Shown: positions 10,292 to 21,772 of the stretch, piece after piece
Numbering within the stretch: position 1 is the first letter of the stretch
Layout of the letters: the number at the start of each line of letters is the position of its first letter
Source of the DNA: Lunularia cruciata
Taxonomy: Eukaryota; Streptophyta; Marchantiopsida; Lunulariales; Lunulariaceae
Assembly: GCA_948567375.1 (NCBI GenBank)
Contig: OX419755.1
Span: 81,672,218 to 81,736,217 of the forward strand
Direction: 5' to 3'
Length of the DNA: 64,000 nucleotides
Notes under the pieces: generated by a model
Databases searched by the model: none
What the model was told of the DNA's origin: nothing
The model's input: only the letters and a program-made list of their open reading frames with translations
Translations under genes and position numbers: made by a program

Positions 10292-12517
10292 TGTCATTGT
10301 TGAGAATGTGGGCCACAGGTTCCTTGCTAACTAGGGCGAACAAAATGTGATTCTACACTAGGGGCTTTTGCCCCCATACAGAATATCACTTATCTTACGA
10401 ACCGGATAGGAATAAGGAGGTAGGGGACATCTGCTAGTCCTATCCGGACGGAGCACGATTGGAATGGGCTAAAAAGCTTACAGAAGAAGGTTCATCTATG
10501 ACATGCCTGCCCACTATGTCCACCTTCAATACCTACATTGGGTTTTATGGCCTCTCAAGAAATGGGAATTGGTTCGGAAGTCGAAACTCAGGGTGTTCGC
10601 TCCAAAATGCTTTGGTGCTGGAAAGATAGAGGGTACTCAAACCATCTTTTTCTTCAACCGCAAGGATTGTGTCTGAAATCTCTTCAGAGTCGGAGGCATT
10701 GGCTCAACCAGTATGAAAGAATATGTGGAGAACCTTCTCTCTCTACCAGATGATTCACGAACAGCATTGGAAAGAAAATAAACAATGGAAAGGTGAAGAT
10801 TCTACAAGTAGTGGCGATTTGCATCAGTGGTCAATCAGTCGACACGAAAAACTTGATAGGGTGCAGCACTGATATGCACTCAAGTAGGTAGGTTTAGCTA
10901 CACCGTGGTGTGTTTTAGTGGTGGGCCTTATGTTGCAATTCGGGAATGGTGAGCCCGGCAAGTGTTGGAGATCTGCCGATGATGAAATTATTGTGAATTG
11001 GTTCCAAGGGCATGAATGTTAACCACACAAAGGTTGAAAGCTTCTCACTTGTTTATTCTCGTACAAAATGGATTTGTTTACTGTGCCTGTATCCCGATAC
11101 CGACTTGATAGATCAGTTTCCTCACAAATGGCGGAACAGCACAGGCTTGGTAAATGGCCAAACAGCACAGTCAACGCGGGGTACCAACCTGCCCTGAGTG
11201 CGTGTTATCAACTTCTAGATCCTATTCCCAACGTGGGAAGAAATGCCGGAGTTGGACATGCTGTAGCTTCTGCTTACAGTAGCATCCACACGGACTACAT
11301 TTCCATAAAAGTCTTACGGCAGTAGAGATAGTATTTTCTTGAATCAACTGTCAAGACGATAGTAGACAACATCATCCAAACCTAGGAGTCTGGAAAGAAA
11401 ATTCAAAATTGCTAGCAAGCAAAATCGATTCACATTCAGATGGCTTTCTCTCCTGCAACTCCACTTGGAGTTCAGATGTACAGATTGAGAAAGTGCAGAT
11501 CCGTGTTTTGACTAACAGATCTGATATACTATACTTGCGCCGTCAAGGGGCATACGGTTACTGACCGTCGGCTCTGGTCTAGTGAATCTCAAGGTATTCA
11601 ATTTCATAGGGATCTTGACAAATGTGAAAAGTTGTTCTTGTGCCAGTTGCTTTACTAAAACTCTTGCCGTCTACTGGCGTAAATCCGTCTCGAGTAGGGG
11701 TAAAGTACAAAGGCCGACGAAACGCAGAAGCTATTGATGTCCAAACATTGATGGAATGGCGGGGGCACACAATTTGCGAAGTATATGATGATTCTTCATG
11801 CATGTGTGACTCGGTTGACGTTGGGGTACTTTTGAAGGTCTGAGAAATTTGATGTCTTTGACAAGGATCTTGATGTACTGCTCACAAATCCTTTTTGCCT
11901 GAAGTATGTCGAAAGCACAACTAATCGAACAGAAGTGTCAAAGACGATAGTTCGCCTAAGCATAGTCGTGAGAACATTCTTGAGAAATTAATCACTAGTC
12001 GTGATGTAGTAAGGATACTTTCTTGAGTACTTGCAAATATAAATATCCCTGCTTGACTAATGAGAAGCTATATTTGACCGGGATACAGAGGTAGAGCCCC
12101 GAATGTTCCCGAGTAACGTGAAGTAGCCGTATACATGTTGAAAGTGACCTCCTATCCCAAACCTCGTGTAGAGCAAAATCTGCCACTCAACAAGAAAGGC
12201 AGTCATTCAGCTCAAGCAATATATTTTCTCTTATATTTGTTAGCCATGTAATCTTTAGAGATCCTTGAGAGCTCGTGAAGAAACTGGGAGTTAAAGGACC
12301 TTCAACTGCGAGAGAAGAACTACTGACACAACAATCTGCGAGCACTATTGAAGAGTGAACTCCACCCAGCAGGAGCGCCCAACGGAGATAATCAGATTCA
12401 CTATGGGCAGAAAAGAACTTTACATGACGATTGGACATACCGAAAGGTCAGTTCGAGGTGATAGGTGGCTCCACTCTCTTAGCAACTTTGGTGGAGAATC
12501 GTGTGCAACCTAACTTT
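10292..12517. other. Intergenic region between convergent genes
   Basis: This 2.2-kb stretch contains the 3' ends of two convergent genes. No transposon signature is recognised. A 67-codon plus-strand frame at 11640-11843 (VALLKLLPSTGVNPSRVGV) is open but short, lacks a recognisable domain and has no supporting exons, so I do not call it a gene. Confidence 0.5.
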
Positions 12518-15500
12518 TCACCACTTGTAAACCATTGATGTTGCATTGATGGCATTATAAATGAGGGGCCCACTGAGTGGCATGAACTGTCCTGTTAATA
12601 GCTGTCAAAGAAAAGAAAATATGTTAGCATCCTCAAGGGATCTCCCATGCACTAGACCTGGGTGGCATTCTGCATAATTTCTTTTATCAGTTTACTGAAT
12701 CTGGATACTCTTGAGCATAAACCTAGAGTCTATTAGTCACTGAGGTAGACAGGGATAAACTTCCAGACAAACCTTGATGGCCTCCTGGGCCGCAATCCCT
12801 CCAATAACAGCTCCTACACAGTGCAACTCCGCAGCTCCATATCGGCACAATTCGCTGACTAAATCATCTGGAAGGCTTGTAACGGAACTTCCAATACCAC
12901 TTAAAACAGCAGCTGCCACAGCCTTCAGACGTAATATATCTTCTTCAATTTCCCTGCCATGAGAAGCACACCCCTAAAAGGTAAGCCACATGGTCCTCTG
13001 TCTGAACTCAAAGAATTTGACTACCTAAGCAAATGAGCCAAAATCTGAGCTCCAACCTGTCAAGCATGTCGTTAAAAACCTGAATCAGCGAATTGAGCGA
13101 CGATCCTTAAGGTTGTATATTGGAACCATAACAATAGATGGGGATATCGCGATGTCAGTTAAGCAACTATTTACAACTCTACAGCTACGGTATACTAAAG
13201 CATGTGGTTTTGGAAGTATATCATTATCTATTCAATTAGCGAGTGCAGGTGGATCCCTACTACGAGTGTTGTGGTAACAAGCAAAACCAGAACCGAAATG
13301 TACATCTGCATTTTGGAAATATTCAGAAAAAGGTTTCGAAGAACCCACCCATCAAAAATACCAGGATATCTGTTGTAAGTTGCAGCAAAACGGTCTACCG
13401 CTCGAAGTAGAACATACAGAGCTGCATTGCTGTGGACAGGTGTAATCTAGTCAGAACATGTATCATAAGGTCACCCTACTGATTTGATCAAATGCCATCA
13501 TAACGAGACCTCTTCTTCACCAAAATTGCTAGGTACTAGAACTAGATGAACTAGATGTGAAGTGGAAATCCTTTGCACCTGAGTACTTAAGACTTCCTTA
13601 AGAAACATACAAATGTATTTATCTTTAGCAGGAGTAGTAACAAGTACCAACTACGAGCGGTATGGTTTCAAGCAATAAAAAGAACCATAACTGAACTTCT
13701 ATTGAATCCAAGCAACGTATTGGGTAAATGGAATACAGAACGTCTTATAAAATAACCCGATCCCATACCCACGTTTGTCTGGACGTGGGTATTACCCAGG
13801 AACATATATCGAGTAAATGAATAGGGAATCAGTTTGTTAGAACTCGGTTCTATACTGAATAAGACATGACATTGTGAATAAGGTATGAAAATAATTATCT
13901 CATGATAACAACATGTAGAGAACTGTTATACATCTTGCAATCGATAAGCGCTAAGCAACGCATGTATATTCAGACATGAGAGCAGAAGCCGTTCACAGAA
14001 CGGGGGATCCAGAACTCATTACGTGCAAATGGTGTGCAAATGTAAACATGATATGTGCAAATCGAGATGAGCAATGAAACCCTACATAAGGTAAAGAATC
14101 TAACAGATTAAATGCGAAGTGAAGCACAAACGAAATATCACTATATCCTGATCAACAGTAGAGAACAGATATACATCAGCGCTAAGTAAAGCACGTATTG
14201 AAATTAACAAGCTGTAATTGAAGACCCACAAGTAAAAACTAAACCATTCAAGAGAACTGAAATTGACAGACTGTACAGAACACATGTAAGGGAACCATGA
14301 AGCAAAACAACAAATGTGAGTTGGAGCGAAGGGGAAGAGAATGGATGGTCTCTAGGCTGAGAAGGAGCGAAGCATCAAAGGACTGGATAGAGTATATCAC
14401 CACAAGCACTATGGACGCTTGAGTCCTGAGATAATAAACAAACTGAGGGAAGCAGAAGGCGGCCATAGCAAACCTTCACTAAAACACATGCTACTTCATC
14501 AGTGCCCCATGCAGTGCCGAAGTAACTGAGCAAGTGTCAGTACCCCTGGTACCAAGTTCTGCTCGAAAACTCATGTATATCGCAGCATGCTCTGTGAACG
14601 CACGAGTCCTAAAACACTAAACACTGAAGGAAGCAGACAGGCAGTCAAGCCGTCGCAGTAACTGTTCATGAAAGCACTAATGACTTCATCAGTGCCTAAC
14701 GCAGTGCTGAAGTAGCTGGGCAAATGCCAGTACCCTTCGTACCAAGTTTCTGTTCACGTGCCAAGGCAAACTCAGTTGCTTCCCATAAAGTGCCGCTCAA
14801 AAATGGTAGCAGTGAGAAGTCAGAAAACCGCTGGAACTTATGCAGAAACCAGCAAGGCCATGTAGGACCATCCATAGAGCCCAAGAATAAATGGTTCCCT
14901 CGAGGTAATAAGTAATAAATTGGCAGAAATAAATTGGGCATCGAAAATGCAGAAAAGAAACCATGCTCTCAAGGAAAGGATGCAGAATAGGAAGCACGAG
15001 CAAAGAGAGGATTCGAGACGCACCTTGGCAATACCTGAAATTAAACATCGATAAGTAGAGAAGCAAATAGAGCAGAATGGCAAGATGCCAATGAGAAAAC
15101 TAGCATAAGCGAGAGAGACACGTGCAGAGGAAAAAGATCGTGAAGAGTAGGAAGAGGAGAAGGAAAAGATCTTGCAGAATAGGAAGGGACGAGAAATAGC
15201 ATTAGAGGAGTGTGAGAGAACGAGAGACGTTTGTCTGCCCGAGGTGATGTGAGGATATACATTGGGATATGTATCTGATAAATGAGAGCAGAAACCGTCC
15301 GAAGAATGAGGGAATCAGGAACCCACAAAGTATGGAACCGAGAACGTGCATATGAAGTGCATTTGAAACACAAGCACGAAAGGGTGCAAATTGCAACGAA
15401 TTGCATCCAAGGAAACGGAATCTAAGTGAACCTAACATTACGAAGATAGCAGAAGTGAAGACATAATCGATACATTTCATAAGTAGCACCTACAGAGAAC

Positions 15501-18500
15501 TAGTATACATCATGCAATAACAACCAAGACACAAAAGATTAAGCATCTGAAATTGAAAGCCGGGGAAGACCATCAAACAGACAAACATCGAGCAGGAGCA
15601 AAAGACAAAGCTTTAGTTTGGAGCGAAGTGGGAGAGGAGTAAATGATATGTTGGCTGGGTCGGAGCAAGGCACGTGATAGCGCATATCGCAGCATGCTTT
15701 ATGCACGCATGAGTCTTAAAACACTAAACACTTAAGGAAGCAGATATATATTGTGCAAACCCTAAACGCAGAACCAGACCTATTTGTTTGTATTGAGACC
15801 CATAGGAAACATAAAAACCATCTCCAAGCCACATACCTGTTCTCCTCTCCTGCCAAAAGCTTATCAAACTCAGAGCCCGCTCTAGATTTACATTCATCGG
15901 CAATTGTGTGATAGCGAAAAACCTGCATATAGACATACGGAAATCGGAGATTAGAAACAAAGAGTCTTAAGAGACGGTGATATTTCGACCAATAACCACG
16001 ACTGTATGATGCCAACATGTCGAACGAGGTAAACTATGTAGCTTAGGATCCAGGGAGGACAAATCACAACACAACCGTTACTTACACGCAAGTTTCGAGA
16101 ATTTTTGCAGAAGTGCTTTATAGCGGTTCTTGAGATTGAGTCAGGCTCCCTGCCTATCTGCTTCAAGATGTTCCTAACCCTCTCCTCCATGGCTGAGACA
16201 TCGGCTTCTGCACGAGCTTGATATACTTTTTGTAAGCGAATGTAATATCTGCACTCACATGGTACATATATTTACATCCTATAAACGTTAGTAAACCTCC
16301 ATATTTAAAAAGGAAGTTGAAAACATAGCTCATGAGGATCAGGGACAGGGTAGCATCATTCCTTTTTCTCCGCACTTACTCTGTAAATGAATGCATATCA
16401 GGAACAGAACCATCTAGAGGAGGCTCTCCTTGACCCTCGTTCTCCATGAATTGCTAGAGACAGCAGATTACCACCTAGTCAGTTTTGCAGGACAACTCCC
16501 AGGCGACTGAGCGGTTTACAGCTACTCTTCTACTCTTCTAGTCTTGCCTATCTACATCTCACGAAAGCTGTCCACTTTGAGCCTGGATCGTCTAGCAACA
16601 GTAGGAACAAAGAAACGACAGTCCCAGTTGCAACTTGAGTGCATATGGTACCCATGCAGTGAATAGTAAGTACCTAGATCATGACCAAAACAAAAAAGTC
16701 AAAAGAAACAGCTTGGCAGGATGACGTAAGATTTCTGACCTTCAGTGCAGAAACCAAAACCCAAAAGTCAGACGAAGTTGAATGAAGTTCCACTTCGCTA
16801 TCATTCAGAACGTCAAGCAATTCAGGTTCTGCACAGTCCGAGACTCTCAAATCAGCACACAGCTTTAATAATTTTAGCAAGGACATAAACGTTGTGCGTT
16901 GTGAATAATTTTAGCAATCTACATTTCAAGTCTTCCTCCCATGTGCTACCCACCTGCATAGGCTTGCTAGTAGACTAAACGAGGCATAATAAGCATCATA
17001 GCCCTAGGAGATCAAAGGTGATCAACCTAGTTCATTGTTTAGGTAGGGAGCTACAAGAACACCTATGAGAACCCCGTGAACATCGGTGAAGTGGCTGAGA
17101 CATGAACTGTGATGACCTGAGACATTTTCTCTACTTGCTCTGTGAAACGAGCGGGCAATGACGACTATAGTCGCCACCAGGTCCTTTTTCGTCTGAAAAA
17201 GGACTTTCATAGCACAGGGTATGTGTCCTGTTCCAAGGATATGGACGAAATGTGTAATCATCGTTGGCAAACTACATGACAACAATACAGTTTTCTACAA
17301 AATGCCTGATTATTCTGATTGAAACGAGTTAGCAAAGTATTTTTGAGACTCTAGGGAGATGTTTGGAAGGAATTCCTGGTATGGGTGGACAAAATACCAT
17401 CACAGGCAAGAGATTAAGGGGAAGGCGTTGACTATCTTAAAGAGTTAGGTGTTGCAAATAAACATTAAACGCTTGGGGTTAAGGTTCTTACTTAGAGCGG
17501 GGGGTGATGTAACCAAATAAGCAGCTTTAAGGGCTTCATTGTAGTTATCTTCGTCATCAGACCGCCTCCTTGAAAGTATTGCACCCTGGTCATCCGCGTG
17601 TGCACATGCATTAAACAAGAATGTTCAAAGCAGCTAAACACAATATAAGAAACTTTTGTGAAATTGTCGGCTAGCTTTCCTTACTGGATGGTTATAATGT
17701 ACCTCGTAAAATGGTGCGGGACATTCCAACATTTCCGACTGGACAAGGATATCAACTTTTACAACAATTTATATGCTGAAAACATTTCTGTTAAGTAGGT
17801 TCCAGGTAAATACCTTCAATTCTCTCAAAGAGCACGGCATCTTGTCACCATGTTCAGCTTTGAAGTCCTCAAGGATCTTTATCAAAAGAATCCCAAATGG
17901 AATGTGTTTATGGACGTTTGCATCTTTAGTGTCGATATCGAATTCCTCAACCAGCCTAGAAGAAACGTGAGGCGCCATAAGACCGAAGTCCATTGAGTAT
18001 ATGACACAATCTAGCAATAAATCTCAGAAATCCTCCAATCAAATCTTTCATGACGTCCTTTACAAGCTGGACCTCTACTTGGATAACATGTAGGGTATTA
18101 AATGGAGGAAAGTTCAGGAACAATCATACCTTACAGTGTGTATATTGTACGGCTCAAATCAGACTCTAGAGTATAAAGCATTGACAAACAAGCAAGGCAT
18201 TATACCGTCTAAGTTCCGGCCATGGCTTCTGCAACCTCAAATCTTCCACCTTGTTGTCGGGCTTGGCTTCAATGACTAGATGTTCCTAAGCAGACAAGTC
18301 CACAAACTTATACCAATTAGTTGCAGAACAAAAATTGATCGTCTATCTGCGCTTCTTTAAATTATTAATCAACATATTCCATTTTGTTTTTGGATCCAAT
18401 TCTGGCAACGAGGTCAGTATGCCAAAAAGAAAGCACGAGGCAGAAACAACCAGGGCAGAAAATTAGTGGCGCAGCTCAAATCTAAGCAAGAAGAAAAACT

Positions 18501-21003
18501 AGCTCGAGCCCAATGCTTGAGGAAAACTAGTTGGTACGCGGAAATCTAACAGCGCCAGAGGAAGAGGAAACTTGACGAGAAGATGTCATCCATTAACCAT
18601 AAGATGCAAAGTCCACATTAGCAAAGTCCACCGGAGTAAAACCGTAAGTAAATGAAGAGTTAGTAACGAAGCTCTAAGTGAGTTAGTAACGAAGAGTTAT
18701 GATACATGCAGCAAACTGAAGCCGAGAACAAAACAATGACGAAGTGTATGTGGTACAACTCAGTATGTAGAGGATCGTGAAGGCAGTGCCCTGTCTTATC
18801 TATGGTTTGCATAGAATATATCATGATAGGTCCATAATCAAAATTGAAAGTAGCAATAGACGAAATGCAAATTTTGCAATTCGTCTATTGCATACCCAAT
18901 GTGAGTAACAAAGATAAATTGCATAAGAATGGACACTGTGAGACAGTTTAGGCGCTAGTTACTAGACGGATAAAAGACTTGTATGACATAGTAGTAAATT
19001 CTATTTCAACTGATAGAAGCTGATAATGAGAGAAGAGAACATGGAAAATACATCTAGAAGTAAGGAATAGGACCAAAAATAGCGAAAGGCGATCAGGTTG
19101 GAAGGTAGTTAACTCAATTTATACGAACCTGATGTAGGAAGGGGATAGAATATTCCAAACATAGGGAGATAAAGCCATACAATCCCAGAGAGAACATCGG
19201 CACCTTGGAAACATGAATCAGAGTGTTATAAAAGCACCTAGAGAGGAACTTAACGCAAAAAGTTGCTCTTGCTAAGCTAGGCAACGATGAATATAATGAA
19301 ATGTTCTGTTGTTGTTATTATATATATATATTTTTTCTTCCGTGCTTCTTCCTACATCTTCCTTTCTCTCAGAAAGCTATCCGTCAAGTTTCCGTTCCTC
19401 AAGTCTGTACGTCAACAGCGTTCACAATTGTGGAGACGGTGCATTGATTCCCAAACTCATCCTGACTAATGCCCCAGCCGAATCTGGCCTTGGCCATCGA
19501 AAATGCTCATACCATAATGATATATAATAATAATAATATTTAGCTATAATGATAATCAAGTCATGCTCATACCATAATAATCATCATTAATACACAATCA
19601 TACTGTAGTGGAGATATGATATAAAATCTCCACAAAATTCGAGAAACTTTTTATGATGTTACTATAATATGGTGAAATACATCCATATGCTCGGTATTTA
19701 TACTTAATTGCTTCTACTTTGAAGCAACCGTCAATGTCATAGAGATTGTTAGTTTAGTGACGAAAACATGATGTGGCAGTGTGTTTTCCAATTCCAAGGA
19801 TACTCCTGGGGTTATCTGACTAGCAAACCCAGTTGAATACACAAACAAGGCAGAGCAACACATCTGATTATTGTGGCATACTGCAAAAACCAACTGAGGA
19901 GAGAAAGAGGATAGGAGTTTGAGGCACTACCTTAACACTGATGCGAACATGTCCGACTAAACCATACGACCGTGCAACTAAAAGAATCACGTCGTATTGC
20001 CTGCAAATGTTGTCAAGCTTCGCTAGGGCATATTCAGACATCTGCAGTCAAATGAGAGAAGCTTAACCCTGTGAAGAGGAAGGCATAAAAGCGCCTGCTC
20101 AATAAAATAAAATCCGGGACCGCAAGAGTTCCAACTACTTTCTGTACCATTAGAGAAATAAAGTAAGTACCTGTGTAGCAATGACGAGGGTAAACTGTGC
20201 AAAGAAGGCAGGATTCGACTCAATGACTGACTCCGGTGATTCCTCTAGAAACTTGGCGGCCACGGTTTCATTCATCTCGTGTAACACAGAACAAACTGAT
20301 GACGCTTTCCGTTTCCCCAGGCTGCCCCATTCAACTGCAAGCCCACGCATTCCTTCAGGTCACTGGAATATCCTATTTTCAGAATATCCAGAGCACCAGT
20401 CAAAAAGAGCTAACAACAGGCATAAGTTGCTATGTGGAAGTACGAGGAAAGTTTGCTCCAGCCCACCTAAGAAATTGTTTCCCAAGTCCGATGCATCGAT
20501 GTCAGAACCATCCACAATGGTAAACGATCCAATTCCACCCAGCACCAGATTTTTCAAGGCTTCCGAACCAGTAGGCCCAATTTTCAGCACGCAGATATTT
20601 GCCTTCTCCAAGGCTTCTTGCCCTTGCTCGCCCCAAATTCTGCTTCAGCAGAAAATTAAGCGATCAACACATCACTCCTCCCGGGAACCAAACACACCCA
20701 ATTCCTTATCCACAAAATCGCATAATGCAGGCGGAAATCACAAATCGGCAGAAAAATAAATTCTTCCGGACTCTCACTCGCAGATTGTTTGCGTGAATCA
20801 AATGACAGAATAAAATACTCAAGATTGACTAAATGAAAGTGGAGTGTTCTCCGACCATACCGCAGTTGGCGGTCATATTTCTTGCTACGCTGCGCCATGG
20901 CCTGAACGCCAGGCGTAGCTTCCCTATCCAGACACCTCCTCTTCGCAGCGCTCTCCGTTAAGTCCAGCCTGACCACGGCTTCCTCGCCTGTTCTCACCCG
21001 CAT
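12518..21003 (-). CDS. AXR1: NEDD8-activating enzyme E1 regulatory subunit (AXR1/NAE1), 14 exons, about 554 aa
   Basis: Exons on the minus strand: 21003-20861, 20639-20467, 20334-20171, 20041-19931, 18285-18206, 17955-17814, 17585-17492, 16828-16740, 16453-16380, 16248-16086, 15922-15837, 13429-13349, 12953-12773, 12601-12518 (1665 nt). AXR1 pairs with ECR1 to adenylate NEDD8 for transfer to the E2 RCE1, driving cullin neddylation and hence SCF signalling. Family marks are KYDRQLR at the start, [119 protein letters not shown] and a short C-terminal strand ending VYKW. Length from [13 protein letters not shown] (start 20898) is 519 aa, close to the 540 aa of Arabidopsis AXR1. An upstream in-frame ATG at 21003 adds 35 residues. 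The exon 8 acceptor is the least certain (16828, or a few codons upstream). No catalytic Cys is expected in this subunit. Confidence 0.95.
13860..15745. repeat. Duplicated repeat block inside the long AXR1 intron
   Basis: The intron 15836-13430 holds at least two diverged copies of a unit of roughly 470 bp (about 13975-14460 and about 15280-15745). Landmarks in both are ATGAGAGCAGAA.CCGT, GAACGTGCA or TACGTGCAAAT, AGAGAAC..ATACATCA, TTGGAGCGAAG.GGGAGAG and AGTCCT/CTTA.AA..A.T.A..AAGCAGA. A further pair of about 95 bp (about 14475-14570 and 14668-14760) shares ACTTCATCAGTGCC and GGTACCAAGTT. The block accounts for the unusual length of this intron. Confidence 0.65.
18853..18891. repeat. Near-perfect 39-bp palindrome in an AXR1 intron
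   Basis: The sequence starts GCAATAGACGAA and ends TTCGTCTATTGC. Compared with its own reverse complement, it differs only at one symmetric pair and at the central base. It would form a cruciform or tight hairpin. It lies in the intron between AXR1 exons 4 and 5. Confidence 0.85.
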
Positions 21004-21429
21004 TCATGCAATCCTTGAATTCACTCTCCGCCTCTTCCTTCTCCGCTCACTTTCCTCCCCCAACACTACCACCAATCGATCCACTCTTTTACTTCCTCCT
21101 CTTTCCTTCCTTCTTCTCCTCCTAGTCCTCCTCCTACATCTCCTGTCCCTACCAATTTCTCAGCACCATGATTTCCTCACTACCGAAACCCGCGATTTCA
21201 TCCCTCACATCAATCTCAACAGTCCCTTTTCTCGGACTTCGAGAGCCAAATCCTGCAGCGTTGTTATGACTCTCGCTCTCGGGATTCCAATCTCTCTTCC
21301 TCCTTTTCAAATCAATTTTAGTCTGTTCCAAAACGCTCCTCTTCTCGACAAACACTCTCAAACCCCTCCGCTCTTGCTCCTCGGAATATTCCCTGGGTTT
21401 GGCTGTTTCCTCATAATCCTATCCAACTG
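21004..21429 (-). promoter_or_regulatory. Upstream region and 5' UTR of AXR1
   Basis: The segment 21020-21145 is a strong pyrimidine tract on the plus strand (purine tract on the sense strand) with many CTTCCTCCT units, as is common in plant 5' UTRs. A truncated transposon lies immediately beyond (21442). No TATA box is called. Confidence 0.4.
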
Positions 21430-21441
21430 AAAGACCACATA

Positions 21442-21573
21442 CCATGGACAGATTTTTCATATAGACTCTATTGGGGCTTAGCCCCATGGTACTTTTTTTT
21501 CTTTCCCTTGTACGGTTTGATGGGGGTCTTCCCATCCTTCGTTTTTCCTACGCGGTCGCCTTTCTTTTGACTA
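21442..21573 (+). mobile_element. 5'-truncated copy (132 bp) of the RLE non-LTR element
   Basis: This is the last few codons (QIFHIDSIG, stop) plus the 3' UTR of the family. It matches 24718-24837 and ends in the same TACGCGGTCGCCTTT. It is flanked by a perfect 12-bp direct repeat AAAGACCACATA at 21430-21441 and 21574-21585, which I read as a target-site duplication. Severe 5' truncation with a TSD is the hallmark of target-primed reverse transcription. Confidence 0.85.
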
Positions 21574-21772
21574 AAAGACCACATATCGGACTTTCCTTGT
21601 ATTTTAGACCTTTTCTTCATGTTCGGGTTTTGACCCAAACAGCAAATGTGGTTTGGGTTTCAACATGACATAATAAAGTAGAACCCGCATATGGTATAGA
21701 TGTTCTGGAGGAGTGCGTTCAAAAGTGAATTGATTGAGCAGTTCAATTTATACATCATCCATATAACTATAA

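Noticed and set aside
11640-11843. 67-codon plus-strand frame in the intergenic region
   Set aside because: Short, single, without domain or neighbouring exons. It could be chance.
14696-15489. Several overlapping minus-strand frames of 80-120 codons in the long AXR1 intron
   Set aside because: They lie in duplicated, non-conserved repeat sequence within an intron and have no recognised domain.
19318-19345. TATATATATATA run as a promoter
   Set aside because: It is a simple AT microsatellite inside an AXR1 intron.
20181-20759. A 192-codon plus-strand open frame across AXR1 exons 2 and 3
   Set aside because: It is antisense to conserved AXR1 exons and crosses their introns. Codon content reflects the opposite strand.
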